The position numbers were made by a program, and so were the translations under genes. Positions 17,578 through 26,745 of a stretch of 59,539 nucleotides of DNA are shown here, in pieces. The stretch spans positions 1 to 59,539 of the forward strand of contig NZ_FQTV01000022.1 in assembly GCF_900128905.1 (NCBI RefSeq), written 5' to 3'. Below the pieces are notes generated by a model that searched no databases, had not been told where the DNA came from, and was given only the letters and a program-made list of their open reading frames with translations. This DNA is from Bacteroides luti. Lineage in GTDB: Bacteria; Bacteroidota; Bacteroidia; Bacteroidales; Bacteroidaceae. Each line of letters opens with the position of its first letter. Position 1 is the stretch's first letter.

Positions 17578-17958
17578 ATGAACTTTAAAGAAAGTAAAGC
17601 TATTTATTTGCAGATAGCAGACAGAATATGTGACGAGATTATCTTCGGGCAATATCCTGAGGAAGAGAGAATTCCGTCAGTCAGAGAATACGCTTCTATA
17701 GTCGAAGTTAACTCAAATACAGCAATGCGCTCATTTGATTATCTTCAGTCTCAGAACATAATTTACAACAAAAGAGGCATTGGATATTTTGTATCTGCCG
17801 GTGCAAAGAAATTAATTTTATCTCTACGCAGGAAGCGTTTTATAGAGGAAGACCTTGAATGGTTTTTCCATCAAATCTACACGTTGGATATTCCTATGGA
17901 GAAAATTGAAAATATGTATAACGAATTTAGTAAGAAACAAAATAGTATCAGACAATGA
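17578..17958 (+). CDS. GntR-family (YtrA-type) transcriptional repressor
   Basis: A 126-residue protein: an N-terminal winged helix-turn-helix (IYLQIADRICDEIIFGQY, RIPSVREYASIVEVNSNTAMRSFDYLQ) and a short helical C-terminal tail for dimerisation, with no ligand-binding domain. This compact layout defines the YtrA subfamily, which represses linked ABC transporter genes. An AGTGTA...TACACT dyad on the operon promoter (15470-15493) is the expected binding site. The stop overlaps the start of the next gene by 4 bp, indicating translational coupling. Confidence 0.93.
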   Translation: MNFKESKAIYLQIADRICDEIIFGQYPEEERIPSVREYASIVEVNSNTAMRSFDYLQSQNIIYNKRGIGYFVSAGAKKLILSLRRKRFIEEDLEWFFHQIYTLDIPMEKIENMYNEFSKKQNSIRQ

Positions 17959-18764
17959 GACGCACAACAGTTATATTATTAGCAATCTTATCATCGGTGT
18001 TATTATTATCGGTGATATTTATTATTCATCTACGATTTTTTGCCCCGATTGATAAAACTGAAAAAAACTTTTTATCAAATGATAACTTTTCCGGCAAGGT
18101 CGATTCAATAAACGTCTCCTTGTATAAGGTTATCAGATTTGTTGATGAGAATAACAATGAAGTGAATGATATATCAAGTTCGTTAATGGTTCAGCCATTT
18201 AAGAATGAACAACAAAAAGGTATGTTCTGCTATCCAAAAGAATTATCTTTTATGATAAATAAGCAAGTATCGGGCGATACACTTATTATAAAGCTAAGTT
18301 ATTCGGAAGAACATTTGACTGATCTTCTTGATAAATACAAGTCTAAGAGAATGCATGCTAACTTCAGTCTTTATACAGACTCAGCTTCTACGTTGTCGAT
18401 AAAAAATGAATCCAAAAAGATGGGAACAATCTTCAAAAATATTACATTGAAAGAAGCTACTGTTTATGGAGTTAATGAAATCGTTATAGATTCATGTAAA
18501 ATAGACCGATTAAACATTTCGGGCTATCATGCTCAAATTTCTCTTGCCAACAATAAGATAAACATCTTCAGTATAGATCTTGAGAATCTGAATAACTGGA
18601 AGGTAGATAAATGTGATATCAACGAAGAACATCTTACAGGTAAGGGAAATAATTATGTTAGCTTACCTAAGACTGAGTGCAAAAAGATGGTATGGAAGGG
18701 TAAAACAAAAGATTCAGAGATCAATGTTTCTCTCAAAGCAGACAAAGCAACTATTTCATTCTAG
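17955..18764 (+). CDS. Membrane-anchored protein of unknown function in the YtrA/ABC operon
   Basis: A 269-residue protein with an N-terminal transmembrane helix (about 5-28) and an extracytoplasmic body dominated by short beta strands. From about 125 onward, repeating stretches (FKNITLKEATVYGVNEIVID, LNISGYHAQISLANNKINIF) suggest a small beta-helix. I do not recognise the family. Its start overlaps the repressor stop (ATGA), so it belongs to the operon. A role as an accessory or sensor subunit of the transporter is a guess. Confidence 0.8.
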   Translation: MRRTTVILLAILSSVLLLSVIFIIHLRFFAPIDKTEKNFLSNDNFSGKVDSINVSLYKVIRFVDENNNEVNDISSSLMVQPFKNEQQKGMFCYPKELSFMINKQVSGDTLIIKLSYSEEHLTDLLDKYKSKRMHANFSLYTDSASTLSIKNESKKMGTIFKNITLKEATVYGVNEIVIDSCKIDRLNISGYHAQISLANNKINIFSIDLENLNNWKVDKCDINEEHLTGKGNNYVSLPKTECKKMVWKGKTKDSEINVSLKADKATISF

Positions 18765-18795
18765 TATAGTAAATAAATCATTTTACTACAAAATA

Positions 18796-18839
18796 GAGAC
18801 TATCCATTTATACAAAAGGTTGATAGTCTCATTTTTTTT
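18796..18839 (+). terminator. Intrinsic terminator of the ABC/GntR operon
   Basis: GAGACTATC pairs with GATAGTCTC and is followed by ATTTTTTTT. Confidence 0.85.
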
Positions 18840-18921
18840 GAAAGAATGAACCTTATTCCTCAATTTCTTGCATGAGCAACGCACAAAATAGGAAAGTTGA
18901 TAATCACTTGCAGGGTGGAGA

Positions 18922-18985
18922 TTTTATAAGTTATGATTGATAAACGACGCAAATTCAATGCTTTTATCAATCATAACTTATAAAA
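18922..18985. repeat. 64-bp inverted-repeat element, copy B
   Basis: The 23-bp arms are perfect, with a 17-18 nt loop. The element differs from copy A (15335-15398) at three positions. It lies after the operon terminator in a convergent intergenic region. Confidence 0.8.
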
Positions 18986-19093
18986 AAAACAATATCTTTT
19001 ATCTACATTGCCCTAGATTGATTCCTGTATTTATCAATCTTAGGAATAGTTTTGTGCATGATGCAAATCCCCTCTGAAATATAAGTTTTTTTT

Positions 19094-19230
19094 GGGTGGG
19101 GAGGTGGGGAGAATAGATGAATTTCTATAACTTTCCTGAAAAAAAATAGAATAAGTGTTCTTATTATAGGAATGATATAATAGAAAAAAAATAGAAAGTT
19201 ATAGAAAACACCCCTTCCTCCCCACCACCC
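19094..19230. repeat. Large imperfect dyad of about 137 nt
   Basis: The left arm holds GGGTGGGGAGG and TTTCTATAACTTTC (19122-19135). The right arm holds the exact complement of the latter (19194-19207) and CCTCCCC-A-CCACCC. The centre is a small perfect hairpin AATAAG-TGTT-CTTATT. No ORF is present. It may be a repeat element, a structured RNA or a terminator region. The G-rich and C-rich outer arms are striking in this AT-rich sequence. Confidence 0.65.
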
Positions 19231-19360
19231 AACCCTTAATTGGTTTCATTATTAAGAAATATAGCGACATCAGAATCCTACTGTAAGCTCTGGAATACTG
19301 CTTCAGGAATCTGTATTACAACTTTATAAATACTGATAATCAAGCTTTTAGAAGCATGAA

Positions 19361-19444
19361 AAAGTCCCGCCGGCTTTTCAGAAAAGCAGGCGGGACTTTG
19401 AATAAACTCCGGCGGGAGTTTGGTTAAAGTCCGACCGGAGTTTT
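19361..19444. repeat. Three consecutive GC-rich palindromes
   Basis: AAAGTCCCGCC...GGCGGGACTTT (19361-19399), AAACTCC-GGC-GGGAGTTT (19404-19421) and AAAGTCCGACCGGAGTTTT (19426-19444) follow each other and share an AAAsTCCsrCsGG core. They resemble REP-like palindromes. No gene lies in 18840-19667 apart from these elements. Confidence 0.65.
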
Positions 19445-19667
19445 ATAACTGCCTATAATAGGTTTACAGATTTTGCTATTATCGCCAAGATTAATTTACA
19501 ATATTTTCTTATTCCTAATTAGGCTTTACAGTAAGTATATTATTCACAAATTCGGTTTACATTATTTCAATGAGTAATCTAACTCTGAAGTTCTGTTATC
19601 AAGAACAAGAAAGCTTGGATATCCTAAAAGTTTTACAGACGTTGAGGTTATATACTCATTTCCACAT

Positions 19668-22196
19668 TTACTTCACAGCATTTATAAACCAGTCAATAGT
19701 TTCCTGATTTAGTTTGTGAGCTTGCAGAACCGCAGGCAAATTAGCATAATTTACTCGGAATGCCTCTATTCGTTGCTTAAACTGGTTAGGATAATAAGTG
19801 ATGCATCCACCGGCCGATTCCATTGTTCCTAGTTCTTCATTCAGTACGATACCTGCTTGTTTCTGCTTAAGCTGAAGGACTGCAGCACGAACGTGGCGCA
19901 TCTGAGCCTGAAGACCGTCTGTTACTTCCAAAGCATCTGTTGGATAAGTTATTTTAAGGACTTTCTCCTTACTACAATCCGTTTCAGGTACATTTACAGT
20001 AAGGCTTAAGTCATTGCCATCGTATGTAAAGTCTGTCAGAACACCATTTACCATTACACTTTCTGGAACTGCAGAAGCTAGAACTTTAACTTTGAAGTTT
20101 CTGTTTGAAGGCATATCAGGATAACTTCCCTGACGAGCAGCAATCTTCACCGTCAATACATGACCTGCCTTTTCTGTTGATAACAGAGTTTTTGCATAAT
20201 GAGTTGCATAGTCTTTATCATTGCCATTATCTTCGTACATTTCAAAAGATCCTTGCTTACCGGGGAATACAGTCACCGTTACAGGTTCATTGTTATTTTG
20301 CAGATTCTTCACTTTATCATATAAAGGCAATATTGAACCGGCTTTTACATAAACAGGATATTCATCAAGATTAAATGTTCGTTCAATGGATTGTCCTCCC
20401 TTTAATAAAGTGCCGGTATGCCATTCATACCAATCATTTCCTTCCGGCAGCCAAACCTTAACAGTCGACTTATCATTTTTCATCGGTGAAGTAATTGGGC
20501 AAACCAGCAGATTATCGCCAAACATATATTCATTCTTATTCTCATAAGCTTCTTTATTTTCAGGATAATCATAATACATAGGGCGACAAAGAGAGAGTGC
20601 TTCATCGTATGTTTTACGGGCCATTGTATAAACATAAGGAGCCATCTGATAACGTTCAAGAATCGTATTGCGAATAACTTCGAGGTATTTCTGACTAAAA
20701 GCCCAAGGTTCTTTGTTCAAATTAGAGTTCTTTGTAGAGTGGGTACGAAGAACTGGACTCAAAGCACCAAACTGAAGCCAGCGCACATAGAGTTCCGGAT
20801 CAATATTATTAGCACCCATGTGACCACCAATATCATGACTCCAATAACCATAAAGCACATTGGAAGCTGTTGAATTGAAATATGGCTGAAAATCAAGTGA
20901 AGCCCATGAAATATAAGAATCACCAGAGAAACCTATCTGGTAACGGTGGTTTCCTAATCCTCCCCAACGGTGATAAAGTAACGGACGAGTTTCACGGTTT
21001 CGTTCCATATCAGAGAAAACAACATAATTAATCCACCATGTATTACTCAAGTCCTTGAATTTTCCATCATTAAGTTTTTGTTGCCAGTCGAGCCACCAAA
21101 AGTCGATACCTTTCTTTTCCATTGGACGAAGAATTGTATTAAACCATCCACTCATAAACTGTTTGTTTGATCCTTCGTAAGGAATGAGCTTTGTTGAATC
21201 GGGATTCACTCCCATCCATTTTGCCATAGCAAGAAAGTTTTCTTCGTAATTGGCAATACCATCGGCAGGATGAAGATTGAGAGTTATCTGAAGCTTGTTT
21301 TGTTTCAGATATTTCAAAAATCCGTCAGGATCGGGGAACAGGCGACGATTCCATGTATATCCGGTCCATCCACCTTTACCAGCCTCGGTATAATGCCAGT
21401 CCATATCTACAACCAATACATCTAATGGAATATTATATGTATTAAAGTTACTGATAAGGTTGCGTAGCTCATTATCGGAATAACTCCAGTAACGTGACCA
21501 CCAGTATCCGAAAGCATAACGAGGAGGCAATGGTACTTTACCCGAGAAAGTTGTGAAATCTTTCAGGGCCGACTTATAATTATGACCATAAGCCATGAAA
21601 TAAAAATCCTGTCCAGCCTTATTTTTACGTTCGCTTACCCAAGGCCAGTCGGAATTATCAAATAAATAATTCTTTGAATCGTCAATAAATGTCCATCCAT
21701 CAGTAGACAGCAATCCGTCTTCTATAGGCATAGGTTTATTGTCGTGCTCGTGAATGCTTCCATTGTATCCGTCGAGTGTACGGTAAGTTCCTTTCAGATT
21801 ACCTTTTTGTACATCACCGAATTTCCAGATTACACTTTTATTATCCTTTAGAAATTTGACACGAATATTTTTGGGGGTAAAGCGTCCGCTACCAACTTTA
21901 TAGTTTAGCTCCGCTTCGGATGTTTTGATGGTTAACCAACCACCTTTGACACTTTGTGTAAACTGTGGTACCTGCAAGTTCCTATTTACAGCCAAAAAAG
22001 AAGCCTGATCATTAAACAGCTTAGTGCTATCCCATTCCATACGTATTACACGGGGAGTTATTACTGTAAAACGAGCATCCCCCACCCTGACTACAGCTGT
22101 CTGATTTACTTTGGTTTGATTACTTGATACTGCCTGCATACAAATAGATGGCACAAGCAATATCATTGAAAGAACAATGTTTTTAAAAATTTTCAT
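19668..22196 (-). CDS. Glycoside hydrolase family 31 protein (alpha-glucosidase/alpha-xylosidase type)
   Basis: An 842-residue secreted enzyme with a signal peptide (about 1-22). It has an N-terminal galactose-mutarotase-like beta domain (about 30-220), a catalytic barrel (about 225-560), a proximal C-terminal beta domain (VYVKAGSILPLYD, MYEDNGNDKDY) and an extra C-terminal helical tail (about 750-842). The nucleophile is Asp370 in GIDFWWLDWQQ and the acid/base is Asp426 in GFSGDSYISW. GH31 members release alpha-linked glucose or xylose, and FWWLDWQ is seen in several Bacteroidota subgroups, so the sugar is uncertain. The gene stands alone with its own promoter. Confidence 0.93.
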   Translation of the reverse strand: MKIFKNIVLSMILLVPSICMQAVSSNQTKVNQTAVVRVGDARFTVITPRVIRMEWDSTKLFNDQASFLAVNRNLQVPQFTQSVKGGWLTIKTSEAELNYKVGSGRFTPKNIRVKFLKDNKSVIWKFGDVQKGNLKGTYRTLDGYNGSIHEHDNKPMPIEDGLLSTDGWTFIDDSKNYLFDNSDWPWVSERKNKAGQDFYFMAYGHNYKSALKDFTTFSGKVPLPPRYAFGYWWSRYWSYSDNELRNLISNFNTYNIPLDVLVVDMDWHYTEAGKGGWTGYTWNRRLFPDPDGFLKYLKQNKLQITLNLHPADGIANYEENFLAMAKWMGVNPDSTKLIPYEGSNKQFMSGWFNTILRPMEKKGIDFWWLDWQQKLNDGKFKDLSNTWWINYVVFSDMERNRETRPLLYHRWGGLGNHRYQIGFSGDSYISWASLDFQPYFNSTASNVLYGYWSHDIGGHMGANNIDPELYVRWLQFGALSPVLRTHSTKNSNLNKEPWAFSQKYLEVIRNTILERYQMAPYVYTMARKTYDEALSLCRPMYYDYPENKEAYENKNEYMFGDNLLVCPITSPMKNDKSTVKVWLPEGNDWYEWHTGTLLKGGQSIERTFNLDEYPVYVKAGSILPLYDKVKNLQNNNEPVTVTVFPGKQGSFEMYEDNGNDKDYATHYAKTLLSTEKAGHVLTVKIAARQGSYPDMPSNRNFKVKVLASAVPESVMVNGVLTDFTYDGNDLSLTVNVPETDCSKEKVLKITYPTDALEVTDGLQAQMRHVRAAVLQLKQKQAGIVLNEELGTMESAGGCITYYPNQFKQRIEAFRVNYANLPAVLQAHKLNQETIDWFINAVK

Positions 22197-22228
22197 GATT
22201 AGATTTGTTTAGACTACTTATTGTATTA

Positions 22229-22260
22229 CAAAAGTATTAAATAAAGTAGTATTTATGCAA
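22229..22260 (-). promoter_or_regulatory. Promoter of the GH31 gene
   Basis: The minus strand carries -7 TACTTTTG (22229-22236) and a TTGC -33-like box about 20 nt upstream. The ATG is 33 nt downstream. Confidence 0.5.
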
Positions 22261-22342
22261 GAATCTTCAAAATAAGAATATAGAATTTTTATTAAACAGG
22301 TCTTATAAAGAGGCAAATGCCTGGTCTTTTTTATAGTATCAA

Positions 22343-22373
22343 TTGGCTTTCACGTTACTTTATAGTACTTTTG
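22343..22373 (+). promoter_or_regulatory. Promoter upstream of the acyltransferase gene
   Basis: TTGG (22343-22346) and TACTTTTG (22366-22373) are 19 nt apart. The leader to ATG 22507 is about 125 nt and includes a short AGCC/GGCT hairpin. Confidence 0.5.
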
Positions 22374-22506
22374 CAGCCGTTTGGCTAATTCATGCGTATA
22401 TATATGCTTAATTACCAGAGGGATTAATGAATCGGCCAACAATATAATCTATAATAATTTGTCATTGGGAATTGAATAATTAAAATGACAACAGAACAAG
22501 AAACAA

Positions 22507-23586
22507 ATGACCAAAGACGAATTGCAGTCCAGAACAATTGACTATTTAAGATTTCCTTTAATTATCGGAGTAGTTTTTATTCACGCTTTCTCATCAGTAG
22601 TAATTGTAAATGGAGAGATTAAAACATGCGAATCTATTGGCCCTCTTTTCTACTACTCGAGTGAATTCTTTTCTCATGTACTTGCAAGAACCAGTATACC
22701 TCTATTCTTCATTATCTCAGGATTCCTCTTTTTCTATAAAAAAGGGTTCACGCCCCAACTATATAAAGAAAAACTAAAAAGCAGATTCAAATCACTTTTT
22801 ATACCCTATCTGTATTGGAATATCTTTATAATACTCTATCACTTTATTATCCAGAGTTTTCCAATAAAGAACAACTTATTATATGATGCAAGTATAATTA
22901 TAAGGAACTTCACATTTACTGATTTTGCTCATGCATTTGGAATTCTTTCACCCTGCCCCATAAATTACCCATTCTGGTTTATAAGAGACTTAATGCTGGC
23001 CGTACTAATATCTCCTCTTATTCATTCTTTTATAAAAAAGACAAAGGTTTCTGGAATTGTATTTTTAGGAGTTATCTGGTATTTAGGATTTTGGTTTCAC
23101 CCGGCTATCATTCGTCCGGAAACACTATTTTTCTTTAGCCTCGGAGCATTCTTTAGCATCAATAAAAAAAACATCGTTGAAGAATCGCACAAACTTTTCA
23201 CATCTTCAATAATTATATATTCAATAATCGCTATAGTTGACTTGCTAACAAAGAATTTTAATTTTAATATATATATTCATAAAATAGGTATTATCTGTGG
23301 ATGCGTCTGCTTCATAAACATCATAGCATTCTTTATTGATAAAGAAAAAATCACTCCAAATAAGTCATTGGTTATTGGTAGTTTTATTGTATATGCCATT
23401 CATGAACCATTCATAAAAATATTTAGAATTATACTGTTTAGAACATTAAAACCGGAATCTGACGGACTAATGACTTTGATATACTTTATAATTCCAATTT
23501 TAATTATCTTCATTACGCTGTTTATCTATTACGCTTCACGGAAGCTTTTTCCCCGGTTTACAAAACTAACCACCGGAGGAAGATAA
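22507..23586 (+). CDS. Membrane acyltransferase 3-family protein
   Basis: A 359-residue integral membrane protein with about ten hydrophobic segments. The N-terminal start (IDYLRFPLIIGVVFIHAFSS) has the conserved R and H positions of acyltransferase family 3, and SIPLFFIISGFLFF matches the second family block. Members transfer acetyl or other acyl groups to sugars of polysaccharides, lipids or peptidoglycan at the inner membrane. No neighbouring polysaccharide cluster indicates the acceptor. It is a single gene between its own promoter and that of the next gene. Confidence 0.87.
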   Translation: MTKDELQSRTIDYLRFPLIIGVVFIHAFSSVVIVNGEIKTCESIGPLFYYSSEFFSHVLARTSIPLFFIISGFLFFYKKGFTPQLYKEKLKSRFKSLFIPYLYWNIFIILYHFIIQSFPIKNNLLYDASIIIRNFTFTDFAHAFGILSPCPINYPFWFIRDLMLAVLISPLIHSFIKKTKVSGIVFLGVIWYLGFWFHPAIIRPETLFFFSLGAFFSINKKNIVEESHKLFTSSIIIYSIIAIVDLLTKNFNFNIYIHKIGIICGCVCFINIIAFFIDKEKITPNKSLVIGSFIVYAIHEPFIKIFRIILFRTLKPESDGLMTLIYFIIPILIIFITLFIYYASRKLFPRFTKLTTGGR

Positions 23587-23712
23587 CAATATGATACACA
23601 TATTAGTATATTGATAGACAGACTATCCGTATATCAAGATATAATAAATCACAAAAAATCAGGTCTCACTAAAAATTGTTTCATTTTCAACTATTTTTTC
23701 CAGTTATAATAT

Positions 23713-23720
23713 TACCTTTG
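23713..23720 (+). promoter_or_regulatory. -7 box for the flavin oxidoreductase gene
   Basis: TACCTTTG is followed 28 nt later by the TTG start codon. A T-rich stretch lies near the -33 position (about 23690). Confidence 0.5.
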
Positions 23721-23748
23721 ACACCATAATTCTATAAAGCATTATATT

Positions 23749-24852
23749 TTGAAAACATTATCTATCGGAGACCTTAAGGCTCAAGTTCCAATTATCCAAG
23801 GTGGAATGGGCGTAGGAATCTCTTTATCAGGCCTAGCCTCAGCCGTAGCAAACGAAGGAGGCATCGGCGTAATTTCTTGCGCTGGTTTGGGACTTCTATA
23901 CAATAAATTATCAAGTAATTTTAGTGAAGCATGTGTCTTAGGTCTTAAAGAAGAACTAAGAAAAGCACGCGAAATGGTTAAAGAAACTCAGGAAAAAGCC
24001 AAAGGCATTATCGGAGTGAATGTTATGGTTGCCATGACCAACTTTGCTGATATGGTAAAAACATCCATTGCCGAAAAAGCTGACATCATATTCAGTGGAG
24101 CCGGACTTCCTCTTGATTTACCAAGTTTTCTACCAAAAGGTAGCAAAACAAAGCTTGTGCCTATTGTTTCATCTGCACGTGCAGTAAAAATAATCTGCGA
24201 AAAATGGCACAGTCAGTACGACTATCTTCCCGATGCTGTAGTTGTTGAAGGCCCTAAAGCCGGAGGACACCTTGGTTACAAGGAAAACCAGATTGCCGAC
24301 GAACACTATTCTCTGGAAGAAATTCTACCACAGGTAGTAGCTGAAGTTGCTGTGTTTGAAGAAAAGTACAATAAGAAAATTCCAGTAATTGCCGCCGGAG
24401 GTATTTACACCGGAGCAGATATTTATCGTATGATGGAACTTGGAGCTTCGGGCGTACAGTTAGGAACCCGCTTTGTTACCACTGAGGAATGTGATGCTTC
24501 TGAAGCTTTTAAACAGCAATACTTAGATGCAAAGGAAGAAGATATTGAAATTATTAAAAGTCCGGTAGGTATGCCTGGCCGTGCAATTGGAGGTTCATTC
24601 ATTGATCAGGTTAAAGAGGGCATCAAGCAACCTAAATCTTGTCCATTCCACTGCATTAAGACTTGCGATATTTCTAAAAGTCCATATTGCATTATGCTGG
24701 CTCTTTACAATGCATTCAAAGGAAACTTCAAAAATGGATATGCTTTTGCCGGAGCAAATGCTTATAGAGCAGAAAAGATTATGAGTGTTAAAAACACGAT
24801 TTCTGAATTAATGAAAGAATGGAGAGAGAAAGAACTCTTCTCAAAGAAATAA
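23749..24852 (+). CDS. NAD(P)H-dependent flavin oxidoreductase (nitronate monooxygenase / FabK family)
   Basis: A 367-residue FMN-binding TIM-barrel protein. It begins LSIGDLKAQVPIIQGGMGVGISL, the family N-terminus, with phosphate-binding GVNVMVAM, the VVEGPKAGGHLG motif with the catalytic-type His, and PVIAAGGIYTG and GVQLGTRFV for FMN phosphate. The Cys-rich tail (SCPFHCIKTCDISKSPYC) is typical of one clade in Bacteroidota and Firmicutes. The family oxidises nitronates or reduces enoyl-ACP. The motifs do not settle which. The start is TTG (23749-23751), because the conserved N-terminus begins at once and the next ATG is too far inside. Confidence 0.9.
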   Translation: MKTLSIGDLKAQVPIIQGGMGVGISLSGLASAVANEGGIGVISCAGLGLLYNKLSSNFSEACVLGLKEELRKAREMVKETQEKAKGIIGVNVMVAMTNFADMVKTSIAEKADIIFSGAGLPLDLPSFLPKGSKTKLVPIVSSARAVKIICEKWHSQYDYLPDAVVVEGPKAGGHLGYKENQIADEHYSLEEILPQVVAEVAVFEEKYNKKIPVIAAGGIYTGADIYRMMELGASGVQLGTRFVTTEECDASEAFKQQYLDAKEEDIEIIKSPVGMPGRAIGGSFIDQVKEGIKQPKSCPFHCIKTCDISKSPYCIMLALYNAFKGNFKNGYAFAGANAYRAEKIMSVKNTISELMKEWREKELFSKK

Positions 24853-24872
24853 AATCTATACTATACGGAAAA

Positions 24873-24917
24873 CAAAAACGAGGACTTCCTGCTTATAAGG
24901 AGTCCTCGTTTGTTTTT
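24873..24917. terminator. Bidirectional terminator
   Basis: AACGAGGACT pairs with AGTCCTCGTT, with A residues before and T residues after, between two convergent genes. Confidence 0.85.
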
Positions 24918-25203
24918 AAAATACGTTTTTACAAACTGTAATTTCTTCTTTCTGGAACTGCAATAGACTCATTTCAGGAATAATACTTGTAAAGTGAGCT
25001 GAAGCCATATGTGTTTTCAAGATTTTAGCGCTCTCCCACTCTTCAACCATTATTAATGTTTGTGGGTTACTTACATCCTGAAGTAGATTATAGCTTACAC
25101 ATCCTGTCTCTTTTCTCGATTCTTCAACTAAAACACTAGCCAATTTTAAAAATTCTTCAACTTTATCCTCTTTAACAAAGAATTTAGCAATCACTTTTAC
25201 CAT
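24916..25203 (-). CDS. Antibiotic-biosynthesis-monooxygenase (ABM) domain protein, putative quinol monooxygenase
   Basis: A 95-residue protein with the ferredoxin-like ABM fold: MVKVIAKFFVKEDKVEEFLKLAS, ETGCVSYNLLQDVSNPQTLIMVEEWES and the conserved LKTHMASAHF. YgiN-type members act as quinol monooxygenases or small-molecule oxidases, often cofactor-free. It converges on the flavin oxidoreductase and shares its terminator. No further context helps. Confidence 0.88.
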   Translation of the reverse strand: MVKVIAKFFVKEDKVEEFLKLASVLVEESRKETGCVSYNLLQDVSNPQTLIMVEEWESAKILKTHMASAHFTSIIPEMSLLQFQKEEITVCKNVF

Positions 25204-25338
25204 TAGATTTTTCTCCTATTAAAATTAATATTAAAAAGTTATAAATAACAACATCAAAGATACAAATAGAATTGACACATCAATGAATTTTAATATAAGA
25301 TTATTTTCTATGGATAAAAAAGTAGTGCCTTTTGAATT

Positions 25339-26637
25339 TTAGTTTTCCTCCAAACGAAGTATAAGAAGGTTCTTTGTGTTTTCGTCAATCCGGAAACGGT
25401 TATCGGTTCTTTCACCCACAAGCCAGAGAATTGTTTCACCGGAGCACAACACATAAACTTTTTCTTTCTGAAGGATTGAAAATTTAGCATCTGTGAGATA
25501 ATCGCTCACATTCTTTTTGCCCTTCATACCAAAAGGCACAAAGCGATCTCCGGCCTGCCATTTACGAAGCGTCAATGGAGCTGATATTTTATCTGCATCA
25601 AAGCAAGCTATTCTTTTATCGCGTGGAATAACGAAATCGCGTGTATAAGGAATTCGTTCTTCTTTGATAACAGGTTTATCTTCTTCCGGCTGTTCAATTT
25701 TTGATGATGAGTCTAGTTTATTCATCAGCAAATGCGTTCTGTCTCTGACAATAATCCAGGAATCTGAAAGGAATTTCCGACCCGATTGCCTATCCAGACT
25801 AAGAAATATATCATCTATCTGAGCGGGATTAAAACCGAGTGGAAACAAAATCTCAAAAAGTAATGAACGCGGTGAAGGCTCAGCCAAAAGTTTTTCGATG
25901 GAAATACCTTCTTGTGACAGAACTCTACTCTTGCCATCTTCAATCACTTTGTTATATATAAGTGAAGCATCAGAAAGATGTGAGGCTGTTGAAAAAAGAG
26001 TTGCTTTAATAGACGGATTAATAGTTTCCATCATCGGAAGAATATTCAGACGAATCTTATTGCGAGTATATTCATCCTGAAGATTGGTGCTATCAGTAAC
26101 ATAATCTTGCTCCATTTCCTGAAGATACACCAGAATATCTTCACGGCTAACAGAGAGCATTGGACGAACCACGTGATTATTCTTCGGACGAATGCCAGTC
26201 AGACCATTTATACCTGTTCCACGAATAAGATTAAGCAAAAGAGTCTCTACACTGTCATCTCTGTGATGCGCCACAGCAACAACATCTGCATTCACCTCTT
26301 TGCGTAACTCTTCAAACCAATTGTAACGAAGTTCGCGAGCAGCCATTTCAATGGAAACCTGACGTTCGGCTGCATAACCATTCGTATCGAACTGGATTAC
26401 GTGAAGAGGAATATTCTGTTCCTTGCAGAGTTTACGAACAAAAAGCTCATCCCGGTCGGACTCTTCTCCACGAAGATGGAAATTACAATGAGCTGCCTCG
26501 CAGGAATAGCCAAGATAAACCAACACACGAAGTAAGGCAACCGAATCGGCACCTCCACTTAATGCTATCAGAATCTTATCATTAAGTCCGAAAAGCTTTT
26601 CTTTTTCAATATAATGAGCTATCTGAAGATGAAACAT
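25339..26637 (-). CDS. tilS: tRNA(Ile)-lysidine synthetase
   Basis: A 432-residue cytosolic enzyme that converts C34 of the CAU anticodon of tRNA-Ile to lysidine using ATP and lysine, an essential step for reading AUA. The N-type PP-loop is SGGADS (27-32), followed by family blocks HCNFHLRGEESDRDE, AVAHHRDDSVETLLLNLIRGTG and the IRP motif GLTGIRPKN. The C-terminal domain (about 355-432, LRKWQAGDRFVPFGMKGKKNVSDYL) binds the tRNA. Length is normal. It is divergent from feoAB. Confidence 0.97.
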   Translation of the reverse strand: MFHLQIAHYIEKEKLFGLNDKILIALSGGADSVALLRVLVYLGYSCEAAHCNFHLRGEESDRDELFVRKLCKEQNIPLHVIQFDTNGYAAERQVSIEMAARELRYNWFEELRKEVNADVVAVAHHRDDSVETLLLNLIRGTGINGLTGIRPKNNHVVRPMLSVSREDILVYLQEMEQDYVTDSTNLQDEYTRNKIRLNILPMMETINPSIKATLFSTASHLSDASLIYNKVIEDGKSRVLSQEGISIEKLLAEPSPRSLLFEILFPLGFNPAQIDDIFLSLDRQSGRKFLSDSWIIVRDRTHLLMNKLDSSSKIEQPEEDKPVIKEERIPYTRDFVIPRDKRIACFDADKISAPLTLRKWQAGDRFVPFGMKGKKNVSDYLTDAKFSILQKEKVYVLCSGETILWLVGERTDNRFRIDENTKNLLILRLEEN

Positions 26638-26704
26638 ATCACAAAGGTAAGAGTTTTCAGGAAGATTAAACCTTTGTTTCTTTATTTAAAAACATTCTAA
26701 ATAA

Positions 26705-26736
26705 TTTGTTCACTCAACTATTATACTCTATCTTTG
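26705..26736 (+). promoter_or_regulatory. Promoter of feoAB
   Basis: TTTG (26705-26708) and TATCTTTG (26729-26736) are 20 nt apart, an ideal Bacteroides promoter. Transcription should begin near 26743, only a few bases before ATG 26746, so the message would be nearly leaderless. The box also excludes the upstream TTG at 26734 as a start. Confidence 0.8.
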
Positions 26737-26745
26737 TATAAAACA

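Noticed and set aside
22300..22335. Terminator AGGCA-AA-TGCCT followed by T residues
   Set aside because: The stem is only 5 bp and no plus-strand gene ends before it. The upstream gene is divergent.
26734..26736. TTG start codon for feoAB
   Set aside because: These bases are the end of the -7 box TATCTTTG and would lie upstream of the transcript start.
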